From Mercurialis annua (taxonomy: Eukaryota > Streptophyta > Magnoliopsida > Malpighiales > Euphorbiaceae), in the NCBI RefSeq assembly GCF_937616625.2, contig NC_065572.1, forward strand, positions 42,683,653 through 42,747,652: a stretch of 64,000 bases of DNA, given 5' to 3'. This document shows, piece after piece, positions 39,506 through 52,189 of this stretch (within the stretch, counting starts at the first letter, position 1; every line of letters starts with the position of its first letter). The notes beneath the pieces were generated by a model that saw nothing but the letters and a program-made list of their open reading frames with translations, was not told the origin of the DNA and searched no databases. A program made the translations under genes and the position numbers.

Positions 39506-40384
39506 AAACATTTCACCTTTTTAGAAATTTATGCCAAACGTTTACAAACGTTACGAAACAAATCCAAACGTTTCACCTATTTAGCTATTGAAGCCAAACG
39601 TTTACAAACGTTACGAAACAAATCCATACATTTAACCCTTTTAGCGATATAAGCCAAACGTTTACAAACGTTACGAAACAAATCCAAATGTTTCACCTTT
39701 CTAGTATATTAAGCCAAATGTTTAAAAACGTTACAAAACAAATCCAAGCGTTCCACCTTTTTAGTAATTTAAGCCAAACGTTTACAAACGTTACGAAACA
39801 AATCCAAGCGTTTTACCTTTTCAGCAATTTAAGCCAAAAGTTTACAAACTCTATGAAACAAATCCAAAAGTTTCACCTTTTTAGCGATTTAAGCCAAACG
39901 TTTACAAAAGCTATGAAACAAATCCAAACGTTTCACATTTTTAGCGATTTAAGCCAAACATTTACAAATGTTGCAAAACAAATCCAAACGTTTCACCTTT
40001 TTATCGATTCAAGCCAAATGTTTACAAACGTTACGAAACAAATCAAAATGTTTCACCTTTTTAGCTATTTAAGAAAAATGTTTACAAATAATATGAAACA
40101 AATCCAAACGTTTCGCCTTTTTAGCAATTTAAGCCAAACGTTTACAAACGTTACAAAACCAATCCAAATGTGTCACCTTTTTAGATATTTAAGCGAAACA
40201 TTTACCTACGTTACGAAATAAAACCAAATGTTTAAAACGTTATAAAACAAATTCAATCGTTTCACATTTTTAGCGATTTAAGCCAAAACTTTACAAACGT
40301 TACAAAACAAAACCAAGCGTTTAACCTTTTTAGAAATTTAAGCCAAACGTTTGCAAAAAATACGAAACAAATCCAAGCGTTTAA

Positions 40385-41106
40385 GCCAAACGTTTAGAAA
40401 CGTTACGAAACAAATCCAAACGTTTCCTCTTTTTAGCGATTTAAGCCACACGTTTAAAACATTAAGAAATAAATCCAAATGTTTCACCTTTTAAGCGATT
40501 TATGCCGAACTTTACGAAACAAATCCAAACATTTTGCCTTTTTAGCGATTTTAGCCAAACATTTACAAACTGTACAAAAAAAATCCAAACACTTCACCTT
40601 ATGTTTCACCTTTTTAGCAATATAAGCCAAACGTTTACAAACGTTACAAAACAAATCCAAGCGTTTCACCTTTTTAGCAGTTAAAGCTAAACGTTTACAA
40701 AAGTTCCGAAACAAATCCAAGCGTTTCACATTTTTTGCAATTTATGCCAGACGTTTAGAAACGTTACGAAACAAATCCAAACGTTTCCTCTATTTAGCGA
40801 TTTAAGCCACACATTTAAAACATTAAGAAATAAATCCAAATGTTTCACCTTTTAAGCGATTTATGCCGAACTTTACAAAACAAATCCAAACATTTTGCCT
40901 TTTTAGCGATTTTAGCCAAATATTTACAAACTGTACAAAACAAATCCAAACACTTCACCTTATGTTTCACCTTTTTAGCAATGTAAGCCAAACGTTTACA
41001 AACGTTACAAAACAAATCCAAGCGTTTCACCTTTTTAGCAGTTAAAGCTAAACGTTTACAAAAGTTCCGAAACAAATCCAAGCGTTTCACATTTTTTGCA
41101 ATTTAA
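40385..41106. repeat. 361-bp local tandem duplication inside the satellite (copy 2)
   Basis: This is the counterpart of 10080-10801 in the second large copy, again with a 361-bp period and the same marker variants. It was inherited through the 30.3-kb duplication. Small private changes distinguish it, for example CCACACATTTAAAAC in place of CCACACGTTTAAAAC in its second half. Confidence 0.85.
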
Positions 41107-42740
41107 GCCAAACGTTTACAAATGTTACGAAAAAAATCCAAACGTTTCACCTTTTTAGTGATTTAAGCCAAACGTTAACAAACGTTAAGAAACAAATCCA
41201 AAGGTTTCACTTTTTTAGCAATTTAAGCCAAACGTTTACAAACGTTACAAAACAAATCCAAGCGTTTCACCTTTACAAGAATTTAAGCCAAACGTTTACA
41301 AATCTTACGAAACAAATCCAAGCGTTTCACCTTTTTAGCAATTTAAGCCAAAAGTTTACAAACGTTACGAAACAAATCCAAGTGTTTCACCTTTTTAGAA
41401 ATTTAAGCCAATCGTTTACAAACATTACGAAACAAATTCAAACGTTTAACCTCTTTAGCAATTTTAGCCAAACGTTTACAAATGTTACGAAACAAATTCA
41501 AACGTTTCCCCATTTTAGCGATTTAAGCCAAACGTTTAAAACGTTACGAAATAAATCCAAAAATTTCACCTTTTTAGCGATTTAAGCCAAACGTTTACAA
41601 ATGTTACGAAACAATTTCAAACGTTTCACCTATTTAGCGATTGAAGCCAAACGTTTACAAACATTACGAAACAAGTCCAGACGTTTCCCATTTTTAGCAA
41701 TTTATGCCAAACGTTAACAATCGTTACAAAACAAAACCAATCGTTTCACCTTTTTAGCGATTTAAGCCAAACGTTTACAAACATTACAAAATAATTCCAA
41801 ATTTTTTAGCCTTTTGAGCGATTTAAGAAAAACGTTTACAAACGTTACGAAACAAATCCAAATGTTTCACCTTTTCAACGATTTAAGCCAAACGTTTACA
41901 AATGTTACGAAACAAATCTAAACGTTTCACCTTTTTAGCGATATAAGCCAAATGTTTACAAACATTACGAAACAAAACCAAACGTTTAAAACTTTACGAA
42001 ACAAATCCAAACGTTTCATATTTTTAGAAATTTTAGCCAAACGTTTACAAACATTACGAAACAAAACCAATCGTTTCAGCTTTTTAGAAATTTAAGCCAA
42101 ACAATTACAAACGTTATGAAACAAATCCAAATGTTTCACCTTTTTAGCGATTGAAGCCAAATGTTTACAAACATTACGAATCGAATCCAGACGTTTCCCA
42201 TTTTTAGCAATTTAAGCCAAACGTTTACAATCATTACAAAACCAAACCAATCGTTTCACCTTTTTAGCAATTTAAGACAAACGTTTACAAATGTTACAAA
42301 AAAATTCCAAGCGTTTCCACCTCTTTAGCAATTTAAGTCAAACATTTATAAACGTTTCGAAACAAATCCAAACATTTCATCTTTTTAGCGATTTAAGCAA
42401 AAGGTTTACAGACGGTTCGAAAAAAATCCAAACGTTTCACCTTTTGAGCGATTTAAATTAAACGTTTATAACCGCTACAAAACAAATCCAAACGTTTCAC
42501 CTTTTTAGCAATTTATGCCAAACGTTACGAAACAAAACCAAGTGTTTCACCCTTTTTAGAGATTTAAGCCAAACGTTTATAAATGGTACGAAACAAATCC
42601 AAACGTTTCACCTTTTCAGCGATTTAAGCCAAACGCTGACCTACGTTACAAAACAAAACCAAATGCTTTACAATTTTAGCGATTTAAGCCAAATGTTTAA
42701 AACGTTACGAAAAAAATCCAAACGTTTCACCTTTTTAGTG

Positions 42741-42860
42741 ATTTAAGCCAAATGTTTACAAACGATAAAAAACAAATCCAAATGTTCCCTCTTTTTAGCG
42801 ATTTAAGCCAAATGTTTACAAACGATAAAAAACAAATCCAAATGTTCCCTCTTTTTAGCG
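42741..42860. repeat. Perfect tandem duplication of one 60-bp monomer
   Basis: Positions 42741-42800 and 42801-42860 are identical over all 60 bases. Copy 1 has a single version of this monomer near 12450-12510, with GTTTCCTC where copy 2 has GTTCCCTC. The duplication therefore arose after the 30.3-kb event and after the private substitution. It catches monomer-by-monomer array growth directly. Confidence 0.92.
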
Positions 42861-43166
42861 ATTTAAGCCAAACGTTTACAAACGTTACGAAATAATTCCA
42901 AACGTTTCCACCTTTTAAGAGATTTAAGCCAAACTTTTACAAACGTTACGAAACAAATCCAACTGTTTCACCTTTTCAACGATTTAAGCCAAACGTTTAT
43001 AAACATTACGAAACAAATCCAAACGTTTCACCTATTTAGTGATATAAGCCAAATGTTTACAAACATTACGAAAAAAAAACGAAACGTTTAAAACGTTACG
43101 AAACAAATCCAAACGTTTCATATTTTTAGCGATTTTAGCCAAACATTTACAAACATTACGAAACAA

Positions 43167-43548
43167 GGGTTAATTATTTAAAAACCACCCACCTTGTAAT
43201 TTTTTTTCATTTATACCATGAGCTAGGAAAATTTTCAATTGTACCCTGTTTTTGATTTTTATGTTTCATCTCTACCCTAATAAGTTGAATTGACCTATTT
43301 TCTTTTGAAAAAGAGTTGAAATTAGTCCTTAATTTTTAACCTATATTCTAATAAAACGTTAATGTTAATTATTTGTGTATCTTATTTTTAATATTTTCAT
43401 CTTTAAATTAATTAAATAATCAAAAAATTTACTTTTGGGGTACAAACGAAACATAAAAATCGAAAATAGGGTACATTTGAAAATTTTTCTAGGTCGTGGT
43501 ATTAATGAAAAAAAATTACAAGGTGAGTGGGTTTTAAGTAATTAAGCC
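43167..43548. mobile_element. Mutator-like MITE (copy 2)
   Basis: This is the 382-bp counterpart of 12817-13198, with the same inverted repeats and the same 9-bp TSD, ACGAAACAA (43158-43166 and 43549-43557). It was inherited by the block duplication, not inserted independently, because the surrounding variant monomers match. Private changes include AATTAAGCC instead of AATTAAACC at the right end. Confidence 0.9.
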
Positions 43549-44128
43549 ACGAAACAAAACCAATTGTTTCATCTTTTTAGAAATTTAAGCCAAACAATTA
43601 CAAACGTTATGAAACAAATCCAAACGTTTCACCTTTTTAGTGATTTAAGCCAAACATTTACAAACATTACGAAACAAATCCAAATGTTTCACCTTTTTAG
43701 AGATTTAAGCCAAATGTTTAAAAACGGTACGAAACAAATCTAAACGTTTCACCTTTTAAGCTATTTAAGCCAAACGCTTACCTACATTACGAAACAAAAC
43801 CAAATATTTTCCCATTTTAGCGATTTAAGCCAAATGTTTAAAACATTACGAAACAAATTCAAACTTTTCGCCTTTTTAGCAATTTAAGCCAAACGTTTAC
43901 AAACGTTATGAAACAAATCCAAACGTTTCTCCTTTTTAAAGATTTAAGCCAAACATATACCGACGTTACGAAACAAAACCAAACGTTTAAAATGTTACAA
44001 AACAAATCCAAACATTTCACATTTTTAGCGATTTAAGCCAAACCTTTGCAAACGTTACGAAACAAAACCAAGCATTTCACCTTTTTAGTAATTTAAGCCA
44101 AACATTTACAAACATTACAAAACAAATA
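43549..44128. repeat. 60-bp satellite array, segment 5
   Basis: About ten monomers lie between the second MITE and the second (+) solo LTR, collinear with 13199-13778 and of identical length. The five bases at its right edge read AAATA; the downstream TSD and copy 1 both read AAATC, so one TSD base mutated after duplication. Nothing else is seen. Confidence 0.95.
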
Positions 44129-47100
44129 TGTAATATCCCGGACAATTTTTAAATTTTTCTAAATGTGATTTCGGAAATAATTTGAGTCTTTTTCGTTTGG
44201 CGGTTCGATTCGTAGTTTAATTTTTGGATCGGTTCAATTTTAATATTTTTGTATGGGTCTTTTTATTTTGGTGGTTCAACCAAAAGGTTGAACCACCACC
44301 TTTGAATCAGGTCTCGAAAGAGACCTGACTCAATTGTGTTTAGTCTCATTCGAGAATTGGAATTCTCGAACGAGACACCAGCATTTGAGCCGAGCCTCGT
44401 TCGAGAATTCCAATTCTCGAACGAGAGCCTAGTGTTTAAAGCCTGGTCTATTTTGAGACCAGGGTTCTCGAACAAGAACCAGCTTTAAATTGCTGTTCTC
44501 GTTCGAGAACAGCCGTACCCTTACGAGGATGGTATTTTGGACCAGAATTACTATTCTTCTGAATCCGTATTTTGATCAAACTCAAACCCTAATCTCTTTC
44601 CCGCACTGCAAACTAACCCTAGCCTCCATCCTCTTATTGTTTCGCTGTGAAATCGTTGCTCAATTTCCTTCCAAAGTCATGTGTTCATCGGTAAGACTTT
44701 TGTGTTCATCATTTCAGATTTTGCTTTCAATGACACTTTGGAAATTTTGATCGTTCTCTTTTATTTTTGGATCGAAATCAGTTCCGTCTTGTCCCAGTGA
44801 TTATAGACTCACGTATCTACGATTCCCTATCTTGTTTACGCTAAACGGTACGGTATCGATCTCGTTTCAATCGCCGTCGTTTTATCGTATATCTAAATTC
44901 TGTTTCTTATTTATGTCTTCTGCCGTTGTTCTTGAGCCATTAGATTTGATATTTTTATGATTGTTACCATCCTTGATTATTGGGTCATCAGAATCGTTTG
45001 AGTTGTGTTGTGTCGTTGTGTTGTTTGCCGTTCGTTTGGTCGTCGCCTAGAGTTGGATTCTGCCATTCCTTAATTTGTTACTGCTTTGAGTATGAGTATT
45101 TGATTAATGGTTGTTGTTGGCTTAAGATCATGCTAAGTATTGTTAAGTTCCTTTAGGTTTGTTTAATGGTTAGGCTTGCTCAGCAAACTACATATCAATG
45201 GATTTATACTTGTTGAATGCAATTACAAGCATGGCGGGATTGTTTTGTCTATTTCAATGAAGAAGAAGATGGTCAATTACTCCATATGATCACCAAAATG
45301 TTTTATCTTAAACAAATAAATGCTAAGGTTAATTATAGTTAGATTTGGTGTTAATATTAATTTTCGAATCTCGGTTGCTTCATAAATTAGAAATTTGTAA
45401 ACGATAAGTGTTTTACAAACTTAGGTTAACATATAATTGAAAATCAAAGTGGATAAATTACTATTTAGCCCCTGAACATTTTAAACTTAGGTGATTAAAT
45501 TATTGGTTATAACTTTATATTTAATTTTAATTTATAATAACTGTATTTAATTAAGAATATCAATTTGGCATGAAATTGACTAAATTACAATTTAGCCCCC
45601 GAACTTATTTTATAACTTAATTAAGTGGATTTTTGGTTGGTAACTCTATATGTTGTTTTAATTATAACAAAAGCAATTAAATTGATCTCGGATATCAAAT
45701 TGGCTAAAGTACAGTTTAGTTCCTAATTGGCTAAAGTACAGTTTAGTCCCTAAAATGGCTAAAGTACAGTTTAGTCCCTAAATTGGCCAAAGTTCAATTT
45801 AGTCCCTAAACTTTTAAAAACTTAATTTAGTTAAGTTTTTGATTTGTAACTTGGGTTACTTGAAGTTAAAGTTATTGGGTTCTGTTTTAAAAATTGATTT
45901 ATTATTTTATCAAAGTTGATTATACAATTATAAACTATGGTTTATAATTGGATATGATTATATTTATTTTATCAAAGTAAATTTTTTTGGAATTATAAAC
46001 TCTGATTTATATTTTGATAAAATATTTTGGGTCGGGTTAGACTTGGGTCACCCGACATGTGAGGTAGCTTGGTATTGGTAACTCGGCTAATCCAATATTT
46101 GAAAAAATGGATTTAAGTTATTATTTATTTATTATTTAAGTAATATTTTTCGGAACGTATTTTAAAGTGGAAACCCAATAGACTTTGCTTAATTATTTGA
46201 GTATTGTGTTACTCGATGTGATTCAGTTTGACTCGGTCATTACATGATTAATTGTTCATTTTATTCTTGCTACGTTTATGCTTGACTCGGTATTGTGCTA
46301 GTCTTATGTGGTGTCTAGTATTCTTACAGTTAGGGGTTGGATGGATTTTAACTTATATATTGTTTTAGACCCGTCGACTGCTCGTGTTTCGGAGTCTACG
46401 TAGGGTTAGCTGTTTGCCAAGATTCACGTGGATAAGCAAGCAGTGAGTTTGTAGTGCTATTTACAGCTTTATTAAGTACCGCAATTTATTTTAGTATTAT
46501 CAATGTTTTCGAATTGTTTTAAGCGATAATGGATCTGGATTGAAACGAGCTACTCGATAGGCTTGTATCGAGACCTTGTGCACCGGTAAATACTCTGTGA
46601 TCGGCAGACTAAGGTCTTGCTTACGCTGGTAATTTGACGAGGATTTGTTCCCGTCCACTTTGGGGTTTTTCAGTATGCTATGTCATACTTACGCTGGGAT
46701 CATTTCAATACTGTTATTCCATAATCATATTATATTAGTATAAAAGGTTTTGATTTAAGGGTTTTAAACTTAATAAATGTAAATAGTATTGCGAACTCAT
46801 CTCAATATATCTGACCCCGTTGTTTTCCCCAAATTTTCCAAGTTTATGATTTGAAAGCTGGTCCACTACAATCCTTTTATTCTTCGGAGGTTTATTTTAT
46901 TATAAATAAATTGTCAAACTGATTTTTATTCTTAGACCGCAGTAGTAAACTAGAAGTCCATATAAAATTTTATGTTTGTCAGATTGGTCTGCCTGGCTTT
47001 ATTTTATGCTTTGACATACTTATTTGTTTAACTCTGGTTATTTCTTAATTAATATAAGTAATTATATTTAAGTTGTTATATTACTTTGTATGTTTGATTT

Positions 47101-47185
47101 TTATCCGCAAGGCTTGCTGCGGGTTTTGGTACAACCATACCCATTCCCTAGCGCCGGTCGCGATCCATGAAATTGGGTCGTGACA
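44129..47185 (+). mobile_element. Solo LTR of a Ty3/gypsy-like retrotransposon (copy 2)
   Basis: At 3057 bp it is exactly as long as its copy-1 partner, with about 18 substitutions seen by eye (about 0.6%) and no net indel. Ends are TGTAATATCCCGG and GGGTCGTGACA. TSDs are AAATA (44124-44128, mutated) and AAATC (47186-47190). The hairpin cluster lies at 44270-44512 and the 27-28-bp minisatellite at about 45700-45810. There is no internal region and no gene. Confidence 0.92.
44270..44512 (+). other. Seven-hairpin cluster in the solo LTR (copy 2)
   Basis: The same seven stem-loops as 13920-14162 are present. The second hairpin is perfect here (44308-44327, arms CAGGTCTC and GAGACCTG around a GAAA loop), whereas copy 1 has GAGATCTG, which would still pair as G-U in RNA. 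All other arms are unchanged between copies. Confidence 0.85.
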
Positions 47186-50100
47186 AAATCCAAGCGTTTC
47201 AACTCTTTAGCAATTTAAGCCAGACGTTTACAAATGTTACGAAATAAATCCAAACGTTTCCTCTTTTTTTGCGATTTCGCCTCTTAAGCGTTTCACCTTT
47301 TTAGCAATTTAAGCCAAAGGTTTACAAACTGTACGAAACAAATCCAAACGTTTCACTTTTTGAGCGATTTAAGCCAAATGTTTATAAATTCTACGAAACA
47401 AATCCAAACGTTCCACCTTTTAAGCAATTTGAGTCAAACGTTTATAAAAGTTACGAAACAAATCCAAGTGTTTCTCCTTTTAAGCAATTTAAGCCAAATG
47501 CATACAAACGTTACAAAACAAATTAAAGCGTTTCACCTTTTTAGCAATTTAAGCCAAACGTTTACAAAGGTTACGAAGAAAATCCAAACGTTTACAAACA
47601 ATACGAAACAAATCCAAACCTTTCACCTTTTGAGCGATTTAAGCAACACGTTTATAAACGTTACGAAACAAATCCAAACGTTTCACCTTTTCAGCGATTT
47701 AAGGCAAACGTTTACAAACGTTATGAAATAAAACCAAACGTTTAAAACGTTACGAAACAAATCCAAACGTTCTACACTTTTAGCAATTCAAACTAATCGT
47801 TTACAAACATTACGAAACAAAACCAATCGTTTCATCTTTTTAGCAATTTAAGCCAAACATTTACAAACGTTACGAAACAAATCCAAGCGTTTCACCTTTT
47901 TAGAAATTTAAGCCAATCGTTTACAAACGTTACGAAACAAATTCAAACATTTAACCTTTTTAGCAATTTTAGCCAAACGTTTACAAATGTTACGAAACAA
48001 ATTCAAACGTTTCCCCGTTTTAGCGATTTAAGCCAAACGTTTAAAACATTACGAAACAAATCCAAAAATTTCACCTTTTTAGCGATATAAGACAAACGTT
48101 TACAAATGTTATGAAACAAATCCAAGCATTTCCACCTCTTTAGCAATTTAAGTCAAAAGTTTATAAACGTTACAAAACAAATCCAAACGTTTCATCTTTT
48201 TAGCGATTTAAGCCAAAGGTTTACAAACGGTACGAAAAAAATCCAAACGTTTCACCTTTTCAGCGATTTAAGTTAAACGTTTATAAACGCTACAAAACAA
48301 ATCCAAATGTTTCACCTTTTTAGCAATTTATGCCAAACTTTACGAAACAAAACCAAGTGTTTCACCCTTTTTAGAGATTTAAGCCAAACGTTTAAGCCAA
48401 AAGTTTACAAATGGTACGAAACATCCAAACGTTTCACCTTTTCAGCGATTTAAGCCAAACGCTTACCTACGTTACAAAACAAAACCAAATGCTTTACAAT
48501 TTTAGCGATTTAAGCCAAATGTTTAAAACGTTACGAAAAAAATCCAAACGTTTCACCTTTTTAGTGATTTATGCCAAACGTTTAGAAACGATAAAAAACA
48601 AATCCAAATGTTTCCCCTTTTTAGCGATTTAAGCCAAACGTTTACAAACGTTACGAAATAATTCCAAACTTTTTCACCTTTTGAGCGATTTAAGCCAAAC
48701 GTTTATAAACGTTACGAAACAAATCCAAACGCTTCACCTTTTTAGCGATATAAGCCAAATGGTTACAAACATTACGAAACAAAACCAAACATTTAAAACG
48801 TTACGAAACAAATCCAAACGTTTCATATTTTTTGCGATTTTAGCCAAACGTTTACAAACATTACGAAACAAAACCAATCGTTTCATCTTTTTAGAAATTT
48901 AAGCCAAAAAATTACAAACGTTATGAAACAAATCCAAACGTTTAACCTTTTTAGCGATTTAAGCCAAACCTTTACAAACTTTACGAAACAAAACCAAGCA
49001 TTTCACCTTTTTAGTAATTTAAGCCAAACGTTTACAAAAATTACAAAACAAATCCAAGTGTTTCAACTCTTTAGCAATTTAAGCTAGACGTTTACAAATG
49101 TTACGAAACAAATCCAAAAGTTTCCTCGTTTTTTGCGATTTCGCCTCTTAAGTGTTTCACCTTTTTAGCGATTTAAGCCAAAGGTTTACAAACTGTACGA
49201 AACAAATCCAAATGTTTCACTTTTTAAGCGATTTAAGCCAAATGTTTATAAACGCTACGAAACAAATTCAAATGTTACCTTTTTAGCAATTTGAGTCAAA
49301 CGTTTATAAAAGTTACGAAACAAATCTAAGTGTTTCTCCTTTTAAGCAATTTAAGACAAATGTATACAAACGTTAAGAAACAAATTAAAGCGTTTCACCT
49401 TTTTAGCAATTTAAGCCAAACGTTTACAAAGGTTACGAAGAAAATCCGAACGTTTCCCCTTTTTAGAGATTTATGCCTAACATTTACAAACGATACGAAA
49501 CGACTCCAAACGTTTCATCTTTTTAGGGATTTAAGTAACACGTTTCCAAACGTTACGAAACAAATCCAAACGTTTCACCTTTTAAGCGATTTAAGCCAAA
49601 CGTTTACAAACGTTACGAAATAAATCAAAACGTTTAAAGCGTTACAAAACAAATCCAAGCGTTTCACCTTTATAAAAATTTAAGCCAAATGTTTACAAAT
49701 GCTACGAAATAAATCCAAGCGTTTCACCTTTTTAGCAATTTAAGCCAAAAGTTTACAAACGTTACGAAACAAATCCAAGCGTTTCACCTTTTTAGAAATT
49801 TAAGCCAATCGTTTACAAACGTTACGAAACAAATTCAAATGTTTAACCTTTTTAGCAATTTTAGCTAAACATTTACAAATGTTACGAAACAAATTCAAAC
49901 GTTTTCCCATTTTAGCGATTTAAGCAAAACGTTTAAAATGTTACGAAACAAATCCAAAAATTTCACCTTTTTAGCGATTTAAGCCAAACGTTTACAAATG
50001 TTACGAAACAATTCCAAACGTTTCCCCTATTTAGCGATTGAAGCCAAACGTTTACAAACATTAGGAAACAAATCCAGACGTTTCCCATTTTTAGCAATTT

Positions 50101-52189
50101 AAGCTAAACGTTTACAATCGTTACAAAACAAAACCAACCGTTTCACCTTTTTAGCAATTTAAGACAAACGTTTACAAATGTTACGAAAAAAATCCAAGCA
50201 TTTCCACCTCTTTAGCAATTTAAGTCAAACGTTTACAAACGTCACGAAACAAATCTAAACGTTTCATCTTTTTAGCGATTTAAACCAAAGGTTTACAAAC
50301 GGTACGAAAAAAATCCAAACATTTCACCTTTTCAGCGATTTAAGTTAAACGTTTATAAACGCTACAAAACAAATCCAAACGTTTCACCTTTTTAGCAATT
50401 TATGCCAAACGTTACTAAACAAAACCAAGTGTTTCACCCTTTTTAGAGATTTAAGACAAATGTTTAAGCCAAACATTTATAAATGGTACGAAACAAATCC
50501 AAACGTTTTCCCTTTTCAGCGATTTAAGCCAAACGCTTACCTACGTTACAAAACAAAACCAAATGCTTTACAATTTTAGCGATTTAAGCCAAATGTTTAA
50601 AACGTTACGAAAAAAATCCAAACGTTTCACCTTTTTAGTGATCTAAGACAAACGTTTACAAACGATAAAAAACAAATCCAAATGTTTCCCCTTTTTTAGC
50701 GATTTAAGCCAAACGTTTACAAACGTTACGAAATAATTCCAAACTTTTTCACCTTTTGAGCGATTTAAGCCAAACGTTTACAAACGTTACGATACAAATC
50801 CAAAAGTTTCACCTTTTCAACGATTTAAGTCAAACGTTTACAAACGTTACGAAACAAATCCAAACGTTTCATCTTTTTAGCGATATAAGCCAAATGTTTA
50901 CAAACATTACGAAACAAAACCAAACGTTTAAAACCTTACAAAACAAATCCAAACGTTTCATATTTTTAACGATTTTAGCCAAACGTTTACAAACATTACG
51001 AAACAAAACCAATTGTTTCATCTTTTTAGAAATTTAAGCCAAACAATTACTAATGTTATGAAGCAAATCCAAATGTTTCACCTTTTTAGCGATTTAAGCC
51101 AAACCTTTACAAACATTACGAAACAAATCCAAATGTTTCACCTTTTAGCAATTTAAGCCAAACATTTATAAACATTACGAAACAAAACCAATCGTTTCAT
51201 CTTTTTAGCAATTTTAGCCAAACGTTACGAAACAAATCCAAGTGTTTCAACTTTTTCACAATTCAAGCCAATCGTTTACAACCGTTACGAAATAAAACCA
51301 AAAGTTTCACCTTTTTTTAGCAATTTTAGCAAAAATTTTACAAACGTTACGAAACAAATCCAAGTGTTTCACCTTTTTAGCAATTTAACCCAAATATTTG
51401 TTTACAAACGTTACGAAACAAAACCAAATGTTTCCCCTTTTTAGCAATTTAAGCCAATTGTTTACAAACGTTACGAAACAAATCCAAGCATTTCACCTTT
51501 TTAGCAATTTAAGCCAATCGTTTACAACCGTTACAAAACAAAACTAAACGTTTCACCTTTTTAGCAATATTAGCCAAACGTTTACAAACGTTACGAAACA
51601 AATCCAATTGTTTCACCTTTTTAGCAATTTAATCCATATATTTGTTTACAACCGTTACAAAGCAAATCCAAACGTTTCACCTTTTTAGCAATTTAAGCCA
51701 AACATTTACAAACGTTACGAAACAAATCCATATGTTTCACCTACGAAACAAATCCAAACGTTTAAAACGTTACGAAACAAACATTACGAAACATATCTAA
51801 AGGTTTACAAACGTTACGAAACAAAACCAAACGTTTCACCGTTTTAGCGATTTACGTTTACAAACGTTACGAAATAAAACAAAATGTTTCACCTTTTTAG
51901 CGATTTAAGCCATATGTTTACAAACGTTACGAAACAAAACCAAACGTTTCACCTTTTTAGAGATTTACGCAAAACGTTTAAAAACGTTACGAAACGAAAC
52001 TAAACATTTAAAATGTTCGAAACAAATCCAAACGTTTTATATTTTTAGCGATTTATGCCAAACCGTTACTAATGATGCGAAACAAAACAAAAAGTTTCAC
52101 CATTTTAGTAATTTAAGCGAAATGTTAACAAACGTTAGGAATCAACTCCAAGCGTTTCACCTTTTTAGAAATTTAAACGAAACGTTTAC
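47186..52189. repeat. 60-bp satellite array, segment 6
   Basis: About 5 kb of satellite collinear with 16836-21844. It differs by two notable indels: 30 extra bases at about 49905-49934 (copy 1 lacks them) and a 32-bp loss near 51742 (copy 1 retains 21365-21396). Poly-T chimeras have their GCGATTTCG at 47271 and 49135. No gene is seen. Confidence 0.95.

Larger units (their letters stand above)
25073..43166. repeat. 60-bp satellite array, segment 4 (spans the duplication junction)
   Basis: About 18 kb of satellite with no transposable-element interruption. It runs from the (-) solo LTR of copy 1 across the junction of the 30.3-kb duplication (about 34955-34986) to the second MITE. Marker monomers recur: CCACCTC-type at 27412, 29093 and 33082 (spacings 1681 and 3989 bp), and poly-T chimeras at 30548 and 34356. 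An empty target site for the LTR inserted at 63451 lies at 33103/33104. No gene is visible. Open frames reaching 212 codons (39014-39652) are satellite translations. Confidence 0.96.

Noticed and set aside
39014..39652. 212-codon open frame in the satellite
   Set aside because: It is the in-phase translation of ten 60-bp monomers; its copy-1 counterpart (8769-9107) is broken by a 1-bp deletion. There is no domain and no sign of selection.
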